Positions 17,047 through 26,570 of a stretch of DNA of 32,737 nt are shown here, piece by piece (the stretch's first letter is position 1; each line of letters begins with the position of its first letter). Below the pieces are notes generated by a model. The model ran no database searches, was not told the DNA's origin, and saw only the letters and a list, made by a program, of their open reading frames with translations. A program made the translations under genes and the position numbers. The stretch is from Rubripirellula sp. (GTDB taxonomy: Bacteria > Planctomycetota > Planctomycetia > Pirellulales > Pirellulaceae): assembly GCA_012270065.1 (NCBI GenBank), contig JAAXJB010000083.1, forward strand, positions 1 to 32,737, read 5' to 3'.

Positions 17047-17520
17047 ATGACTAAAGGCAAACAGCCAAAGGATATTTTCGACGTTCAGCGGATTCGCGAA
17101 ATCATCGAGTTGATGGAGGAGCATGACCTCAGTGCGGTTGATCTCCAGCAAGGCGATGAAAAAATCAAGCTAAATCGTGGTGGCAGTGCTCCGGTTTACG
17201 CGGCACCAACGCCCGCGCCCGCTGCAGCAGCGCCCGCTGTATCCGCCCCGGCAGCCGCTGATCCTGCTAGTAACGCGGGTTCGGTTACCATCAATGCTCC
17301 GATGGTGGGCACATTCTACGCTCGAGCGAATCCGGAATCCGATCCATTCGTCAAAGTGGGGGATGTCGTTTCCGAAGACACGATTGTCTGTATCGTTGAA
17401 GCCATGAAGGTATTTAATGAAATCCCCGCAGAGTGCAGCGGTAAAATTGTTGAAATCCTGGTGAAGGATCAGGAAGCAATCGACTTTGGTAAACCGATGT
17501 TTCGGGTTGAGCCAAGCTGA
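17047..17520 (+). CDS. accB: Biotin carboxyl carrier protein of acetyl-CoA carboxylase
   Basis: I start at ATG 17047 (157 residues); the frame stays open to 16900, but that part overlaps the peptidase gene. The N-terminal 'FDVQRIREIIELMEEHDLSAVDLQQGDEKIKL' region is the standard AccB start. An Ala/Pro-rich linker (about 57-80) joins it to the biotinyl domain with the 'EAMKV' motif, where Lys121 is the biotinylation site. It carries the carboxyl group between AccC and the carboxyltransferase in the first step of fatty-acid synthesis. accC follows after 162 bases; accA and accD are not in the window. Confidence 0.95.
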   Translation: MTKGKQPKDIFDVQRIREIIELMEEHDLSAVDLQQGDEKIKLNRGGSAPVYAAPTPAPAAAAPAVSAPAAADPASNAGSVTINAPMVGTFYARANPESDPFVKVGDVVSEDTIVCIVEAMKVFNEIPAECSGKIVEILVKDQEAIDFGKPMFRVEPS

Positions 17521-17682
17521 TCGTCGTAGACCATCGGTGCTGCGCTTTTTTGCAGAGTTATTTCACAGACGGGGATTTCATCCCGTAGCGAGCAGCGGTT
17601 GTACATGCTGACAACTTTTTGATTTCTGCTGATCGTTTTCTTTCTAATTTCAGTCCCTTGCGAACTCTTCCCAGCTTTTGCC

Positions 17683-19026
17683 GTGTTCAAAAAGATCCTG
17701 ATTGCCAATCGTGGCGAAATTGCCCTTCGCATCATTCGCGCTTGCCGAGAGATGGGAATCCAGTCCGTAGCCGTTTACAGCGAAGCCGACAGGGATTCCA
17801 TGCATGTCCAGCTTGCCGACGAAGCTTATTGTGTGGGGCCTGCTCGTAGCATTGATAGTTACCTGAAAATTGACCAGATCATCGCGGCGGCTGAGGTCGC
17901 TGATGTGGATGCGATTCATCCCGGCTACGGTTTTCTGGCTGAGAATTCGCATTTTAACGAGGTCTGTCGATCTAGCGGATTCGAGTTCATTGGTCCCAGT
18001 CCCGACGCGATGGAGAAGCTTGGAGACAAGAACACGGCTCGGGCCATGGCAATTGCCAGCGATGTCCCTGTGGTCCCCGGCAGTGACGGACTTGTAGAGG
18101 ATGATAAAGAAGCGATTGAGATTGCCAGAGGTATCGGTTATCCGGTGTTGATCAAAGCAACCGCTGGTGGTGGCGGCAAAGGCATGCGAGTCGCTGAGTC
18201 AGAAGACATGCTTGTCTCGGCGTTGAATCAGGCACGGACCGAAGCCCAGGCCGCCTTCGGCAACGGAGGCGTTTATCTGGAACGGTACGTGGGAAATCCG
18301 CGACATATCGAAGTGCAGGTGATCGCTGACAATCATGGCAATGTCTTGCACCTCTTTGAACGCGATTGCAGTGTTCAACGCAGACACCAGAAACTGATCG
18401 AAGAGGCCCCGAGTCCCAATCTGCCCGAAGCCCAGCGCAAAGAGATCTGTGATGCTGCGGTGCGGATGATCCGCGGTGCTGATTACAGCAATGCCGGCAC
18501 TGTCGAGTTCATTGTGGATGAAAACAATGATTTCTTCTTCATTGAAGTCAATGCCCGAATTCAGGTGGAGCATCCTGTTTCTGAAATGATCACCGGTGTT
18601 GACCTGATCAAAGCGCAGATTTCGGTTGCTGCCAACCAACCGCTGTCAATGACGCAGGAAGAAGTCCAATGTCAGGGGCATTCCATTGAATGCCGTATCA
18701 ATGCTGAGAATCCGGAGCGGAATTTTCAGCCAAATCCCGGTAAAATTACCAAGCTCTACACACCCGGAGGTCTCGGTGTTCGCTTCGATTCCCATGTGTA
18801 TGGCGGTTACATGGTGCCCCCACATTACGATTCAATGATTGGCAAATTGATCGTTTACATGCCTACGCGCGAACAGGCAATTGCCACCATGCGGCGGGCG
18901 CTTGGTGAATTGCAGGTTGAGGGAATATCAACAACTGCCGCTTTCCACGATCGCGTCCTCCAGCATCCCGAATTCGTCGAAGGCAGACACAACACAAAGT
19001 TTGTTGAACGCGAATTCATGGATTGA
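17683..19026 (+). CDS. accC: Biotin carboxylase subunit of acetyl-CoA carboxylase
   Basis: The 447-residue ATP-grasp enzyme carboxylates the biotin of AccB using bicarbonate and ATP. It begins at GTG 17683, since '[16 protein letters not shown]' is the conserved N terminus and no ATG precedes it in frame. Further motifs are the glycine-rich '[13 protein letters not shown]', '[19 protein letters not shown]' and '[20 protein letters not shown]', all intact. The length is that of AccC, not of a fused acyl-CoA or pyruvate carboxylase. The next gene starts 8 bases after its stop codon, indicating co-transcription. Confidence 0.96.
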   Translation: MFKKILIANRGEIALRIIRACREMGIQSVAVYSEADRDSMHVQLADEAYCVGPARSIDSYLKIDQIIAAAEVADVDAIHPGYGFLAENSHFNEVCRSSGFEFIGPSPDAMEKLGDKNTARAMAIASDVPVVPGSDGLVEDDKEAIEIARGIGYPVLIKATAGGGGKGMRVAESEDMLVSALNQARTEAQAAFGNGGVYLERYVGNPRHIEVQVIADNHGNVLHLFERDCSVQRRHQKLIEEAPSPNLPEAQRKEICDAAVRMIRGADYSNAGTVEFIVDENNDFFFIEVNARIQVEHPVSEMITGVDLIKAQISVAANQPLSMTQEEVQCQGHSIECRINAENPERNFQPNPGKITKLYTPGGLGVRFDSHVYGGYMVPPHYDSMIGKLIVYMPTREQAIATMRRALGELQVEGISTTAAFHDRVLQHPEFVEGRHNTKFVEREFMD

Positions 19027-19034
19027 GTCTGGTC

Positions 19035-19712
19035 ATGTTCAGCTTCCTTGACTCCGTTGATCCATTCACCGTCTTGCTCGCACTGGCACCGCTGGTTGCC
19101 TATCTGATGGTGATCAGTGGAGTCAGATTGTCAGGGCGTGCACTCGTCACGTCCGGAGGCAGGGATATCGCGGCCTTGGCATTGGCGATTTCCGGTTTTC
19201 TGGCCGTGGGGCCCGCGGAGCTGTTTTTTCCCACTGCTGCTGCGACCATGTTCGGTCCGGCTGTGTGGATAGCTCTGGCTGTCTTCTACGGACTCAGTGT
19301 TTCCTTGATTGCTCTCAGTTTTCCACCCAGAATCGCCGTCTATGGGCGCACTGCCGAGGAACTTTATGCTCCTTTGTTGGCTGCTGCCAAAACCATCGAC
19401 GACAAGGTTTCAGGCGATCAGAGTCTCTTGCAAATGACGCTTCCGCGATACGGGATTCATCTTCGGATTGATGGTCATCGAGGAATTGATTACGCGCAAA
19501 TTGTCGCTTTTGAACCAAACGTTTCATTGAGGTTCTGGAGTCAGTTGCTCGCGGCAACCCGAGGTCAGGTACAAGGTCAGAAGCCGCCTTTGCCCAGACG
19601 CGGTTATGCCATGTTCTTTCTTGCGTGTGTTCTCGTCGGTGTTCTGGTAACACAGAGCTTTGGCAATCAGGAATTGTTGGTGCAGGGGTTTCGCGACTGG
19701 CTGTGGCGTTAG
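19035..19712 (+). CDS. Uncharacterised membrane protein linked to accBC
   Basis: The 225-residue protein starts at ATG 19035, 8 bases after accC; a TTG at 19023 would overlap accC and is less likely. Three N-terminal hydrophobic segments ('TVLLALAPLVAYLMVISGV', 'ALALAISGFLAVGPAELFF', 'FGPAVWIALAVFYGLSVSLIAL') and one near the C terminus ('YAMFFLACVLVGVLVTQSF') flank a soluble middle part of about 85 residues ('IAVYGRTAEELYAPLLAAAK...'). I do not recognise a family. Its position between accC and efpL suggests co-expression with them. Confidence 0.75.
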   Translation: MFSFLDSVDPFTVLLALAPLVAYLMVISGVRLSGRALVTSGGRDIAALALAISGFLAVGPAELFFPTAAATMFGPAVWIALAVFYGLSVSLIALSFPPRIAVYGRTAEELYAPLLAAAKTIDDKVSGDQSLLQMTLPRYGIHLRIDGHRGIDYAQIVAFEPNVSLRFWSQLLAATRGQVQGQKPPLPRRGYAMFFLACVLVGVLVTQSFGNQELLVQGFRDWLWR

Positions 19713-19802
19713 TATTGACACACATTTGGGATGACGAAAGAGAAAACGTCGGCTGGCGTCCATCGGACAGGCTGATGTTTCAGTCCGGAGGAAATTGATT
19801 CG

Positions 19803-20366
19803 GTGCAAGCGAAAGACATCAAGACAGGCACGGTGGTGGTTTACAACGGAAACCCGGTAATCATCCAGGGGATTTCCGTCCAATCGCCTTCGGCCAGGGG
19901 CGCTGCCACGCTCTACAAATTCAAAGCCAGAAATGTCGTTACCGGTAACAAGGTGGACCTGACCCTGAAAGGGACGGAATCACTCGGTGAGGCGGATTTT
20001 GCCCGGCGGAATGTTCAGATGATGTATTCGGATGCATCCAACATGTATTTGATGGATCAGGAAGATTATCAGCAGTACGAACTGCCGCTTGCAGACCTTG
20101 AGGAACAGTTGCCCTATATCACGGAGGGGCTCGAGGGCATGAGGGCCCTGATTTACAACGATGCATGCGTGGGCCTTGAGATTCCGGCTGCTGTTGAACT
20201 TTTGATCACCGAGTGCGACCCCGGTGTGAAGGGTAATTCCGCTACATCACGAACGAAACCAGCCACCCTGGAAACGGGACTCGTGGTGCAGGTTCCCGAA
20301 TACATCAAGCAGGGCGAGAGATTGAAAATTGACACTCGCAATGGCGAGTATCTGTCCCGAGCCTGA
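19803..20366 (+). CDS. efpL: Elongation factor P paralogue of the EfpL/YeiP type
   Basis: The 187-residue protein has the three beta-barrel domains of EF-P and binds between P and E sites to help ribosomes through proline-rich stretches. Start is GTG 19803 with GGAGG at 19787-19791. In domain I the tip loop reads 'QSPSARGAATLYK', with Arg32 in the place of the modified Lys34 of classical EF-P. This loop is nearly identical to that of E. coli EfpL (YeiP), which has a longer, arginine-tipped loop needing no lysylation. Domain III has the family's 'PGVKGNSATSRTKPATLETGL' and 'VPEYIKQGE'. Whether a classical efp also exists in this genome is not visible. It closes the accB-accC run. Confidence 0.88.
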   Translation: MQAKDIKTGTVVVYNGNPVIIQGISVQSPSARGAATLYKFKARNVVTGNKVDLTLKGTESLGEADFARRNVQMMYSDASNMYLMDQEDYQQYELPLADLEEQLPYITEGLEGMRALIYNDACVGLEIPAAVELLITECDPGVKGNSATSRTKPATLETGLVVQVPEYIKQGERLKIDTRNGEYLSRA

Positions 20367-20557
20367 GCAAATCTGGCTCCGTTTGTTCATCCATGAGCCG
20401 CAGATGGCCGTTGACTCTGTTGATTCACCCGCATGGTCACGGAAACTTCAACTTGGTTGATGGTGCAAGTTGAATTCCCTCGCCGAGGTGGTTGCTCACT
20501 TCCAGCGCCGCAATCCAGTAAAGACGACCTCAATCCACAGGCTTTTCAGAGCAACAG

Positions 20558-20579
20558 AAACCACGTTTTGTGGTTTTTT
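20558..20579 (+). terminator. Intrinsic terminator after efpL
   Basis: AAACCAC (20558-20564) pairs with GTGGTTT (20570-20576) around a GTTTT loop, and the T run continues to 20579. It lies about 190 bases past the efpL stop and likely ends the acc-efpL transcript. Confidence 0.65.
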
Positions 20580-20686
20580 GTTGGTCGGGCATGAGGTGTC
20601 GATCAAGCTGACGACCCACATCCTGGTTCGGTCGAATGGCAGATGGGTGAAACGTGAGGGAAGAAGAACTGGTAAGGTGGCGACAG

Positions 20687-20704
20687 ACCACGGCTAGCTG
20701 TGGT
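20687..20704. promoter_or_regulatory. 18-bp near-perfect dyad, possible operator
   Basis: ACCACGGCTAGCTGTGGT is self-complementary except for one G-T position. It lies about 170 bases upstream of the oxidoreductase start and has no T-tract on either strand, so a protein-binding dyad is at least as likely as a terminator. Confidence 0.3.
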
Positions 20705-20870
20705 AAAATCCCGGAGTCAGAGACACGGTTGCAGTTGCCGGAACAACAGCATCGTGATGACTGAGCGGCAGGGCCTGTCGAGCAATTCGGTAGGTAACTT
20801 GCTGTAGTAATGATGCTGTTCCGCTACTCAACCAACCCGCCAACACAACCACCAGCCGGAAGTCCAACAG

Positions 20871-22184
20871 ATGCAGAAAAAAAGAAACACGAACGAAACC
20901 AGCGTTCAGCGAAGGCAATTCCTTCAGGCTACCGGAGCCGGTGCATTGGCGATGGGCGTGTGGAGTGAATTGCCGGCTCAAGAGTCCAAGTCACCCAATG
21001 AAAAGCTGAAGGTTCTATGCGTCGGTACAGCAAACCGTGCTGCAGCGGATGTTGATGGTGTTCAAAGTGAGGAAATCATTGGGCTTTGTGATATCGATCA
21101 AAACTACCTTGATCGTGCTGCCAAGAGATTTCCAGATGCAAGGCTATACAAAGATTATCGCGAGATGATCGCCACGGAAGCAGATAAGGCTGATGCAATC
21201 GTGGTTGCGACAACCGACCATAACCATGCTCCGGCAGCAATTCGTGGCATCAACGCAGGATTGCACTGCTATTGCGAAAAACCGCTCACGCATACTGTGG
21301 AAGAAGCAAGGAAAATTGCTGCTGCTGCAAAAGCCAAGGGTGTGGCAACTCAAATGGGAACCCAGATTCATGCGGGTGACAATTACCGTCGCGTTGTCGA
21401 GATCATTCAGTCTGGGGCAATTGGCGACGTGAACGAAGTACATGTCTGGGTCGGCAAAGGCTGGGGTGGCGGAGAGAGACCGGAAAAAGGTGTCGAGCCA
21501 CCCGCAAACCTCAGCTGGGATCTTTGGCTGGGGCCAGCTCCTGTGCGGCCATTCGCACCTGGGCGTTACCACCCGGCACAATGGAGACGCTGGTGGGATT
21601 TTGGTCAGGGAACACTCGGTGACATGGGATGCCATTACATGGACCTGCCTTTCTGGGCTCTTGACCTCAGACACCCGATCTCGATTGAGGCTGAGGGGCC
21701 GGAAGTGCACCCGGAAACATGTCCTCTGGGGCTGATCGTCAAATACAAGTTCCCTGCTCGAGGTGATATGCCTGCTCTTGACCTGACATGGTATGACGGA
21801 AACAAAACGCCACGCGTCGTGGCTGGCGAAAAGGTTCCCGGGAGTGGTGTGATGTTTGTTGGTACCGAAGGACACATGTTTGCGTCCTACGGCAATTACA
21901 AGCTTTTCCCCAAAGAGAAGTTTGCAGACTTCCAACCACCGCCAAAAACCATTCCAAAGTCGATCGGTCACCACGCTGAGTGGATCAAAGCCTGCAAAGA
22001 CGGTTCGCCGACCACATGCAACTTTGACTACTCAGGGGCTCTGACCGAGGCAGTGCTTCTGGGGAACGTCGCCTACCGCACTGGTAAACAGATTGACTGG
22101 GATGGTGAGAATTTCAAGGCGACCAACTGCCCGGAAGCAGATCAATATCTCCGGAAAGAGTATCGAGCCGGCTGGGAAGTCTAA
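20871..22184 (+). CDS. Tat-exported Gfo/Idh/MocA-family oxidoreductase
   Basis: The 437-residue protein begins with a twin-arginine signal ('RRQFLQATGAGALAMG', Arg14-Arg15), so it is folded with its nicotinamide cofactor in the cytoplasm and then exported. The Rossmann domain starts at about residue 46 ('LKVLCVGTANRAAADV') and the family motif E-K-P at 136-138 ('CEKPLTH') is intact. The C-terminal domain contains 'DMGCHYMDLPFWALDL', typical of the planctomycete branch. GGAAG-like 'cggaag' at 20857-20862 supports ATG 20871. Members oxidise or reduce sugar hydroxyls, and exported ones are greatly expanded in planctomycetes, possibly producing the 3-keto sugars handled by DUF1080 proteins; that link is inference. 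Confidence 0.9.
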   Translation: MQKKRNTNETSVQRRQFLQATGAGALAMGVWSELPAQESKSPNEKLKVLCVGTANRAAADVDGVQSEEIIGLCDIDQNYLDRAAKRFPDARLYKDYREMIATEADKADAIVVATTDHNHAPAAIRGINAGLHCYCEKPLTHTVEEARKIAAAAKAKGVATQMGTQIHAGDNYRRVVEIIQSGAIGDVNEVHVWVGKGWGGGERPEKGVEPPANLSWDLWLGPAPVRPFAPGRYHPAQWRRWWDFGQGTLGDMGCHYMDLPFWALDLRHPISIEAEGPEVHPETCPLGLIVKYKFPARGDMPALDLTWYDGNKTPRVVAGEKVPGSGVMFVGTEGHMFASYGNYKLFPKEKFADFQPPPKTIPKSIGHHAEWIKACKDGSPTTCNFDYSGALTEAVLLGNVAYRTGKQIDWDGENFKATNCPEADQYLRKEYRAGWEV

Positions 22185-22343
22185 ACCGGTTGAGAATATA
22201 AGGCTGGATTGATCTCCAGTCAGGAGACGCATTGCGATGGATTTCGCAGTGCGGCTTTTGTTGGGGAATGATGCTGGGGTGATGAACTTCACGACCAACG
22301 CGTTCCTCTTTTCCTGTTCACATTCTTGGTACCACGGTCTCTC

Positions 22344-23477
22344 ATGTTTTTACGTTTCTGTTTTTGCCTCTTCTCGCTTCTGTTTCTGGCTGGATGCAAA
22401 AGCGAAGTTGAATCGGTCAGCTCATCGTCTACTGGTCAGGATAACCACCAGGTAGACGGTGTTGCGGCAAACGTCAAAAAGGAACCGGTCGATCCGGAGG
22501 AGGCTGTTCTCGCAATCGAATCCCTGAATGGTAAGATTCGACGCGATGGGGCGGGAGCGATCATTGACGTCGATCTGCGGGGCCTCGACATCAGCGACAC
22601 GGATCTGGCTTCGCTGCCGGAACTGCCGCGTCTGAGAGCAGTGCGCCTCGCCGGAACCGCGGTTACCGATGACGGGATGAAAACAATTGGCAAGGTCTCA
22701 AGTCTTGAAGACCTTGACTTGCGAGATTGTGGAATCAGTGATGATGGACTCTCACACTTGACAGGACTCTCAAAACTGAAGGCGCTGAGGTTGTCAGGCA
22801 AGAGTGGTGATTGCACCGTCAGCGACGATGGCATGATTCATGTTGCAAAGTTGCCCTCGCTGAAGGTGCTCGGCGTTGATTTTCTCTGGATCAGCGAAGA
22901 TGGTGTGCAGGCAATCACGGCGCTGAAAAACCTGCAGGAACTTTACATGGCAGAGACGACGATCGGAAATGATGCCGTGGACCTTTTTGCTGAGTTCCCG
23001 CAGCTGAAAAAACTGCGTCTGGCGCGTAATCAGATTGATGCCGAGGGTGTCGCAAAACTCCCGCAATTGAAGCAGCTTGAAGAGCTTGATTTGAGTGAGT
23101 GCGCGCAGCTCCTCGATGATGCGATGCCCCCACTCGGGGAACTCACGAACCTGAAGAAACTCAACCTCTGGCGATTGAACATTTCGGATTCAGGTGTAGA
23201 GCCACTGAAAGGACTGACAGCAATGGAGTGGCTCAATTTGGACAACACACGGCTGAGCGATGCAGGGATGCCTTTTCTGAGTGATATGAATCAACTCAAG
23301 TTTCTTCATCTGGGATCTACTCAGATCACTGATCAGGGGCTTTCGGCGCTGCAGGGCATCAAAGGGCTTGAGGATCTGAAAGTAACCCGAACGGCAGTAA
23401 CCAAGGATGGAGTGGACAAGCTCAATGAAGCACTCCCCAACACGAAAATTCAGTTGGAATACATCGAAGGCGAGTAA
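22344..23477 (+). CDS. Leucine-rich-repeat lipoprotein
   Basis: From ATG 22344 the protein has 377 residues; a TTG at 22326 is in frame but less likely. It starts with a lipoprotein signal whose lipobox L-A-G-C puts the lipidated Cys at residue 18, and 'KSE' follows. After a short polar linker comes a run of about eleven leucine-rich repeats of roughly 24 residues. Their pattern, for example 'ISDDGLSHLTGLSKLKALRL', 'LSDAGMPFLSDMNQLKFLHL' and 'ITDQGLSALQGIKGLEDLKV', is the ribonuclease-inhibitor/internalin-like type common in planctomycetes. It should form a curved binding surface anchored at a membrane; the partner is unknown. Confidence 0.88.
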   Translation: MFLRFCFCLFSLLFLAGCKSEVESVSSSSTGQDNHQVDGVAANVKKEPVDPEEAVLAIESLNGKIRRDGAGAIIDVDLRGLDISDTDLASLPELPRLRAVRLAGTAVTDDGMKTIGKVSSLEDLDLRDCGISDDGLSHLTGLSKLKALRLSGKSGDCTVSDDGMIHVAKLPSLKVLGVDFLWISEDGVQAITALKNLQELYMAETTIGNDAVDLFAEFPQLKKLRLARNQIDAEGVAKLPQLKQLEELDLSECAQLLDDAMPPLGELTNLKKLNLWRLNISDSGVEPLKGLTAMEWLNLDNTRLSDAGMPFLSDMNQLKFLHLGSTQITDQGLSALQGIKGLEDLKVTRTAVTKDGVDKLNEALPNTKIQLEYIEGE

Positions 23478-23756
23478 TTTCATTCGATTTTCTGGTAAGA
23501 GTTGATCAGGTGTAGATCCTGAGCGGCTTGCTTCGATGCTCGAGGTGGCTGCAGTTGGAACGGTTTTATGGTTTCAGAAAACCGCCAACAGTTATTCCGT
23601 GCCTGGTTTGAGCTGTTGTGTGCCGTTTTTGTACGCTCTGGCCGATATCGGGTAGCTAGCACGGTGTGGGTGGCAAGGGTTAGATTGTTCGTGGAGTTGG
23701 GGAGTGATGCATCGAATCATTGAGGCCACTTTCCCGTCTGTTCATTTCAACCTCAG

Positions 23757-26570
23757 GTGCATGTTGTGGCAGCAAAATCGGCGGAACTTTTTCCGGACAA
23801 CTCGAAACTATTCCTTCTCGATGGCATGGCGCTTACTTATCGCGCCCATTTCGCACTGGTCCGAAGTCCACGTTTCACCTCCGGTGGCCTCTGCACCTCG
23901 GCTGTATTTGGCATGGCGAATACGGTTCTGGATATTTTGAAGCGGGAAACACCCACCCATTTATCCGTCGCTTTTGATACTTCTGAGCCCACGCAGCGGC
24001 ATCTCGATTATCCAGACTACAAGGCACAGCGCGATGCCATGCCCGAGGATATCGCTACCCAATTGCCATACATCGATCGTCTGCTTGATGCTTTGAATAT
24101 TCATGTGATTCGGCGTCCTGGTTATGAAGCGGATGATGTGATCGGCACGTTGGCTCATCAGGCGTGTGGGCTGGGATTCCGGACGTGGATGGTCACACCC
24201 GACAAGGATTACGAACAGCTCGTGACCCCTGATATCGTGATCTACAAGCCTGGACGCAGGGGTTCAGACCCGGAAATCGTTGGCGTTCCGGAGGTGCTGG
24301 AAAAGTGGGGTATCGAACGGGTTGATCAGGTCATCGATATTCTTGGTCTGATGGGAGACGCCAGCGATAACATTCCCGGTGTCGCCGGAATTGGACCCAA
24401 AACCGCGCAAAAGCTGATCGCTCAGTACGGCAGCGTTGAGAATCTGCTCAAGCATAGTGATGAATTGAAGGGGAAACAGAAGGAGCGTGTTCAGGGGCAG
24501 GCTGACATGGCTACCCTGTCAAAAAAACTTGTCACGATTCAGCTTGATGTTCCACACGATGTCAAATTTGACCAGCTGCGTGCAAAGCCATATGACAAGG
24601 AAAAGCTTCAGGACCTGTTCATGGAGCTTGAGTTCGATACGTTAGGCAAGAAACTCCTTGGAAAGACGTTTTCTTCAGCGGGAAGTCGGGCGAAAGTCAT
24701 CCGCGAAAAACGTGAATCAGAAATACAGGCCACCCTGTTTGATGAACCGGTGGATGAGAAAACGATCCGCGATGTACAGCATGAGTATCACACGGTCGTG
24801 ACGCATGAGGAGCGTGCGAAGCTTATCAAGCTGTTGGCGACTCAGGAAAAATTCTGTTTTGATACTGAAACGACCGGTTTGGATCCAAGGACGGCGAGAC
24901 CACTGGGTTTGGCTTTCAGTGTTGTTTCAGCGGAAGCCTACTACGTTGTTTTACCGGACGACGAAACGGAGACGCAGGAAATACTCGAGGAATTCAGGAG
25001 CGTATTTGAAGATCCCGGGATTGCAAAAATTGGGCATAATCTCAAGTACGACCTGACGCTTCTGAAGTGGCAAGGCATTGATGTGCAGGGTGAGCTGTTT
25101 GACACCATGCTGGCTCATTCAATGAAAGAGCCGGAGATGCGACATGGCTTGGATTATCTTTCGAAGCTGTATCTGGGTTATCTTCCCATCGAGACGAAAG
25201 ATCTCATTGGGGAAAAAGGTGAAGATCAAAAATGCATGAGCGAAGTTCCGCTCGACAAATTGGCCGAATACGCATGCGAAGATGCAGATGTGACGCTGCA
25301 AATTGCCAATCTGATTGGTCCGGAGATTGTTTCCCAGGGCACGAGCCAGGTCTGCAATGAAGTTGAGTGTCCCCTGATTCCCGTTCTTGTTGACATGGAA
25401 CACGAGGGGATTCGGCTCGATACTCAGGCACTGGCGATTTTCTCGGAAAAGCTTGCCAATGAAATCGATGCTTTGCAGTCCAGTATTTACGAGGCGGCTG
25501 GCCATGAGTTCAATATCGACTCACCCAAGCAGCTCGGCGTGGTGCTTTATGATGAGTTGCAGTTGGAAAAGAATCCAAAGAAAACTGCAACTGGCCAGTA
25601 TTCAACACGGGAAGCAGAACTGGAACGTTTGTCTCAGAGGCACCAGGTGATTGCAGATGTTCTGGACTACCGTAATGCCAGGAAATTGAAATCGGTCTAC
25701 GTGGATCAGTTACCGCTGGCGGTTAACCCAGTGACAGGTCGTGTTCATACACATTACAGCCAGGTGTGGACTGCTACCGGACGGATTCAATCAAACGACC
25801 CCAATCTGCAAACGATTCCAGTTCGAAAAGAACGTGGCAGGGATATACGCGCAGCATTTGTACCACGTGATGAGAATCATCTGATTCTCAGTGCCGACTA
25901 TTCGCAGATTGAACTCAGAGTGATGGCCGAGTTGAGTGGTGACGAGGCCATGTTGGAGGCTTTCCAGAGCGGGGATGATATTCACACGATCACTGCGTCC
26001 AAGGTTTACAAAGTTGATGTCAATGAAGTCACACGGGAAATGCGGGATAAAGCCAAGACTGTCAATTTTGGAATCATCTACGGAATCTCTGCGTTTGGCC
26101 TTCAGCAGCGTCTGAATATTCCCCGCCACGAGGCGACGGAGCTCATCGAGAACTATTTCGAAAAATATCCAGGTGTTCAAAGCTACATTGATTCGTCCAT
26201 TGCATTTGCAAAGGAGAATGGGTTTGTTGCGACAACGACAGGCAGACGCCGGTACATACGCGATATCAATTCAAAAAGTCGGAATGTTGCAAACGCCGCG
26301 GAACGGCTTGCCATGAATAGCCCCATTCAGGGAACAGCGGCCGACATGTTGAAGATCGCAATGGTGCGTACCCATCAAGCTCTCACTGATGGTGGTTTTT
26401 CGACAAAAATGGTGCTGACAGTTCACGACGAAATTGTTTTTGACATGGCAGTTTCTGAACAGGAAACCGTGATGCCTTTGATTGAGGACTGCATGAAATC
26501 GACTTTGCCGATGCAGGTCCCAATCGAGGTGGAATTGGGAGTGGGGAAAAACTGGCTTGAGGCTCACTAG
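23757..26570 (+). CDS. polA: DNA polymerase I with 5' nuclease and 3'-5' proofreading domains
   Basis: The 937-residue protein has the complete PolA layout. The 5' nuclease covers about 18-300 ('FLLDGMALTYRAHFAL', 'GYEADDVIGTLA', 'MGDASDNIPGVAGIGPKTA'). The 3'-5' exonuclease covers about 340-540, with Asp369 and Glu371 in 'DTETTGLD' and 'YACEDADVTL' intact, so proofreading should work. The polymerase domain has 'ATGRIQSNDPNLQTIPVR', motif A Asp714 in 'SADYSQIELRV', the O-helix 'KTVNFGIIYG' with the Phe position typical of bacterial enzymes, and motif C 'VHDEIVF' with Asp891 and Glu892. The start appears to be GTG 23757 (or GTG 23766), as no in-frame ATG exists before the first nuclease motif. 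It fills gaps in repair and lagging-strand synthesis. Confidence 0.96.
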   Translation: MHVVAAKSAELFPDNSKLFLLDGMALTYRAHFALVRSPRFTSGGLCTSAVFGMANTVLDILKRETPTHLSVAFDTSEPTQRHLDYPDYKAQRDAMPEDIATQLPYIDRLLDALNIHVIRRPGYEADDVIGTLAHQACGLGFRTWMVTPDKDYEQLVTPDIVIYKPGRRGSDPEIVGVPEVLEKWGIERVDQVIDILGLMGDASDNIPGVAGIGPKTAQKLIAQYGSVENLLKHSDELKGKQKERVQGQADMATLSKKLVTIQLDVPHDVKFDQLRAKPYDKEKLQDLFMELEFDTLGKKLLGKTFSSAGSRAKVIREKRESEIQATLFDEPVDEKTIRDVQHEYHTVVTHEERAKLIKLLATQEKFCFDTETTGLDPRTARPLGLAFSVVSAEAYYVVLPDDETETQEILEEFRSVFEDPGIAKIGHNLKYDLTLLKWQGIDVQGELFDTMLAHSMKEPEMRHGLDYLSKLYLGYLPIETKDLIGEKGEDQKCMSEVPLDKLAEYACEDADVTLQIANLIGPEIVSQGTSQVCNEVECPLIPVLVDMEHEGIRLDTQALAIFSEKLANEIDALQSSIYEAAGHEFNIDSPKQLGVVLYDELQLEKNPKKTATGQYSTREAELERLSQRHQVIADVLDYRNARKLKSVYVDQLPLAVNPVTGRVHTHYSQVWTATGRIQSNDPNLQTIPVRKERGRDIRAAFVPRDENHLILSADYSQIELRVMAELSGDEAMLEAFQSGDDIHTITASKVYKVDVNEVTREMRDKAKTVNFGIIYGISAFGLQQRLNIPRHEATELIENYFEKYPGVQSYIDSSIAFAKENGFVATTTGRRRYIRDINSKSRNVANAAERLAMNSPIQGTAADMLKIAMVRTHQALTDGGFSTKMVLTVHDEIVFDMAVSEQETVMPLIEDCMKSTLPMQVPIEVELGVGKNWLEAH

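Larger units (their letters stand above)
20367..20870. other. 504-base intergenic region
   Basis: This gap holds the terminator at 20558-20579 and the dyad at 20687-20704, both listed separately. A 75-codon frame at 20470-20697 runs through the terminator and looks spurious. Confidence 0.5.

Noticed and set aside
21144-21974. A 276-codon minus-strand frame inside the oxidoreductase gene
   Set aside because: The plus strand has a complete Gfo/Idh/MocA protein; the antisense frame has an unlikely composition.
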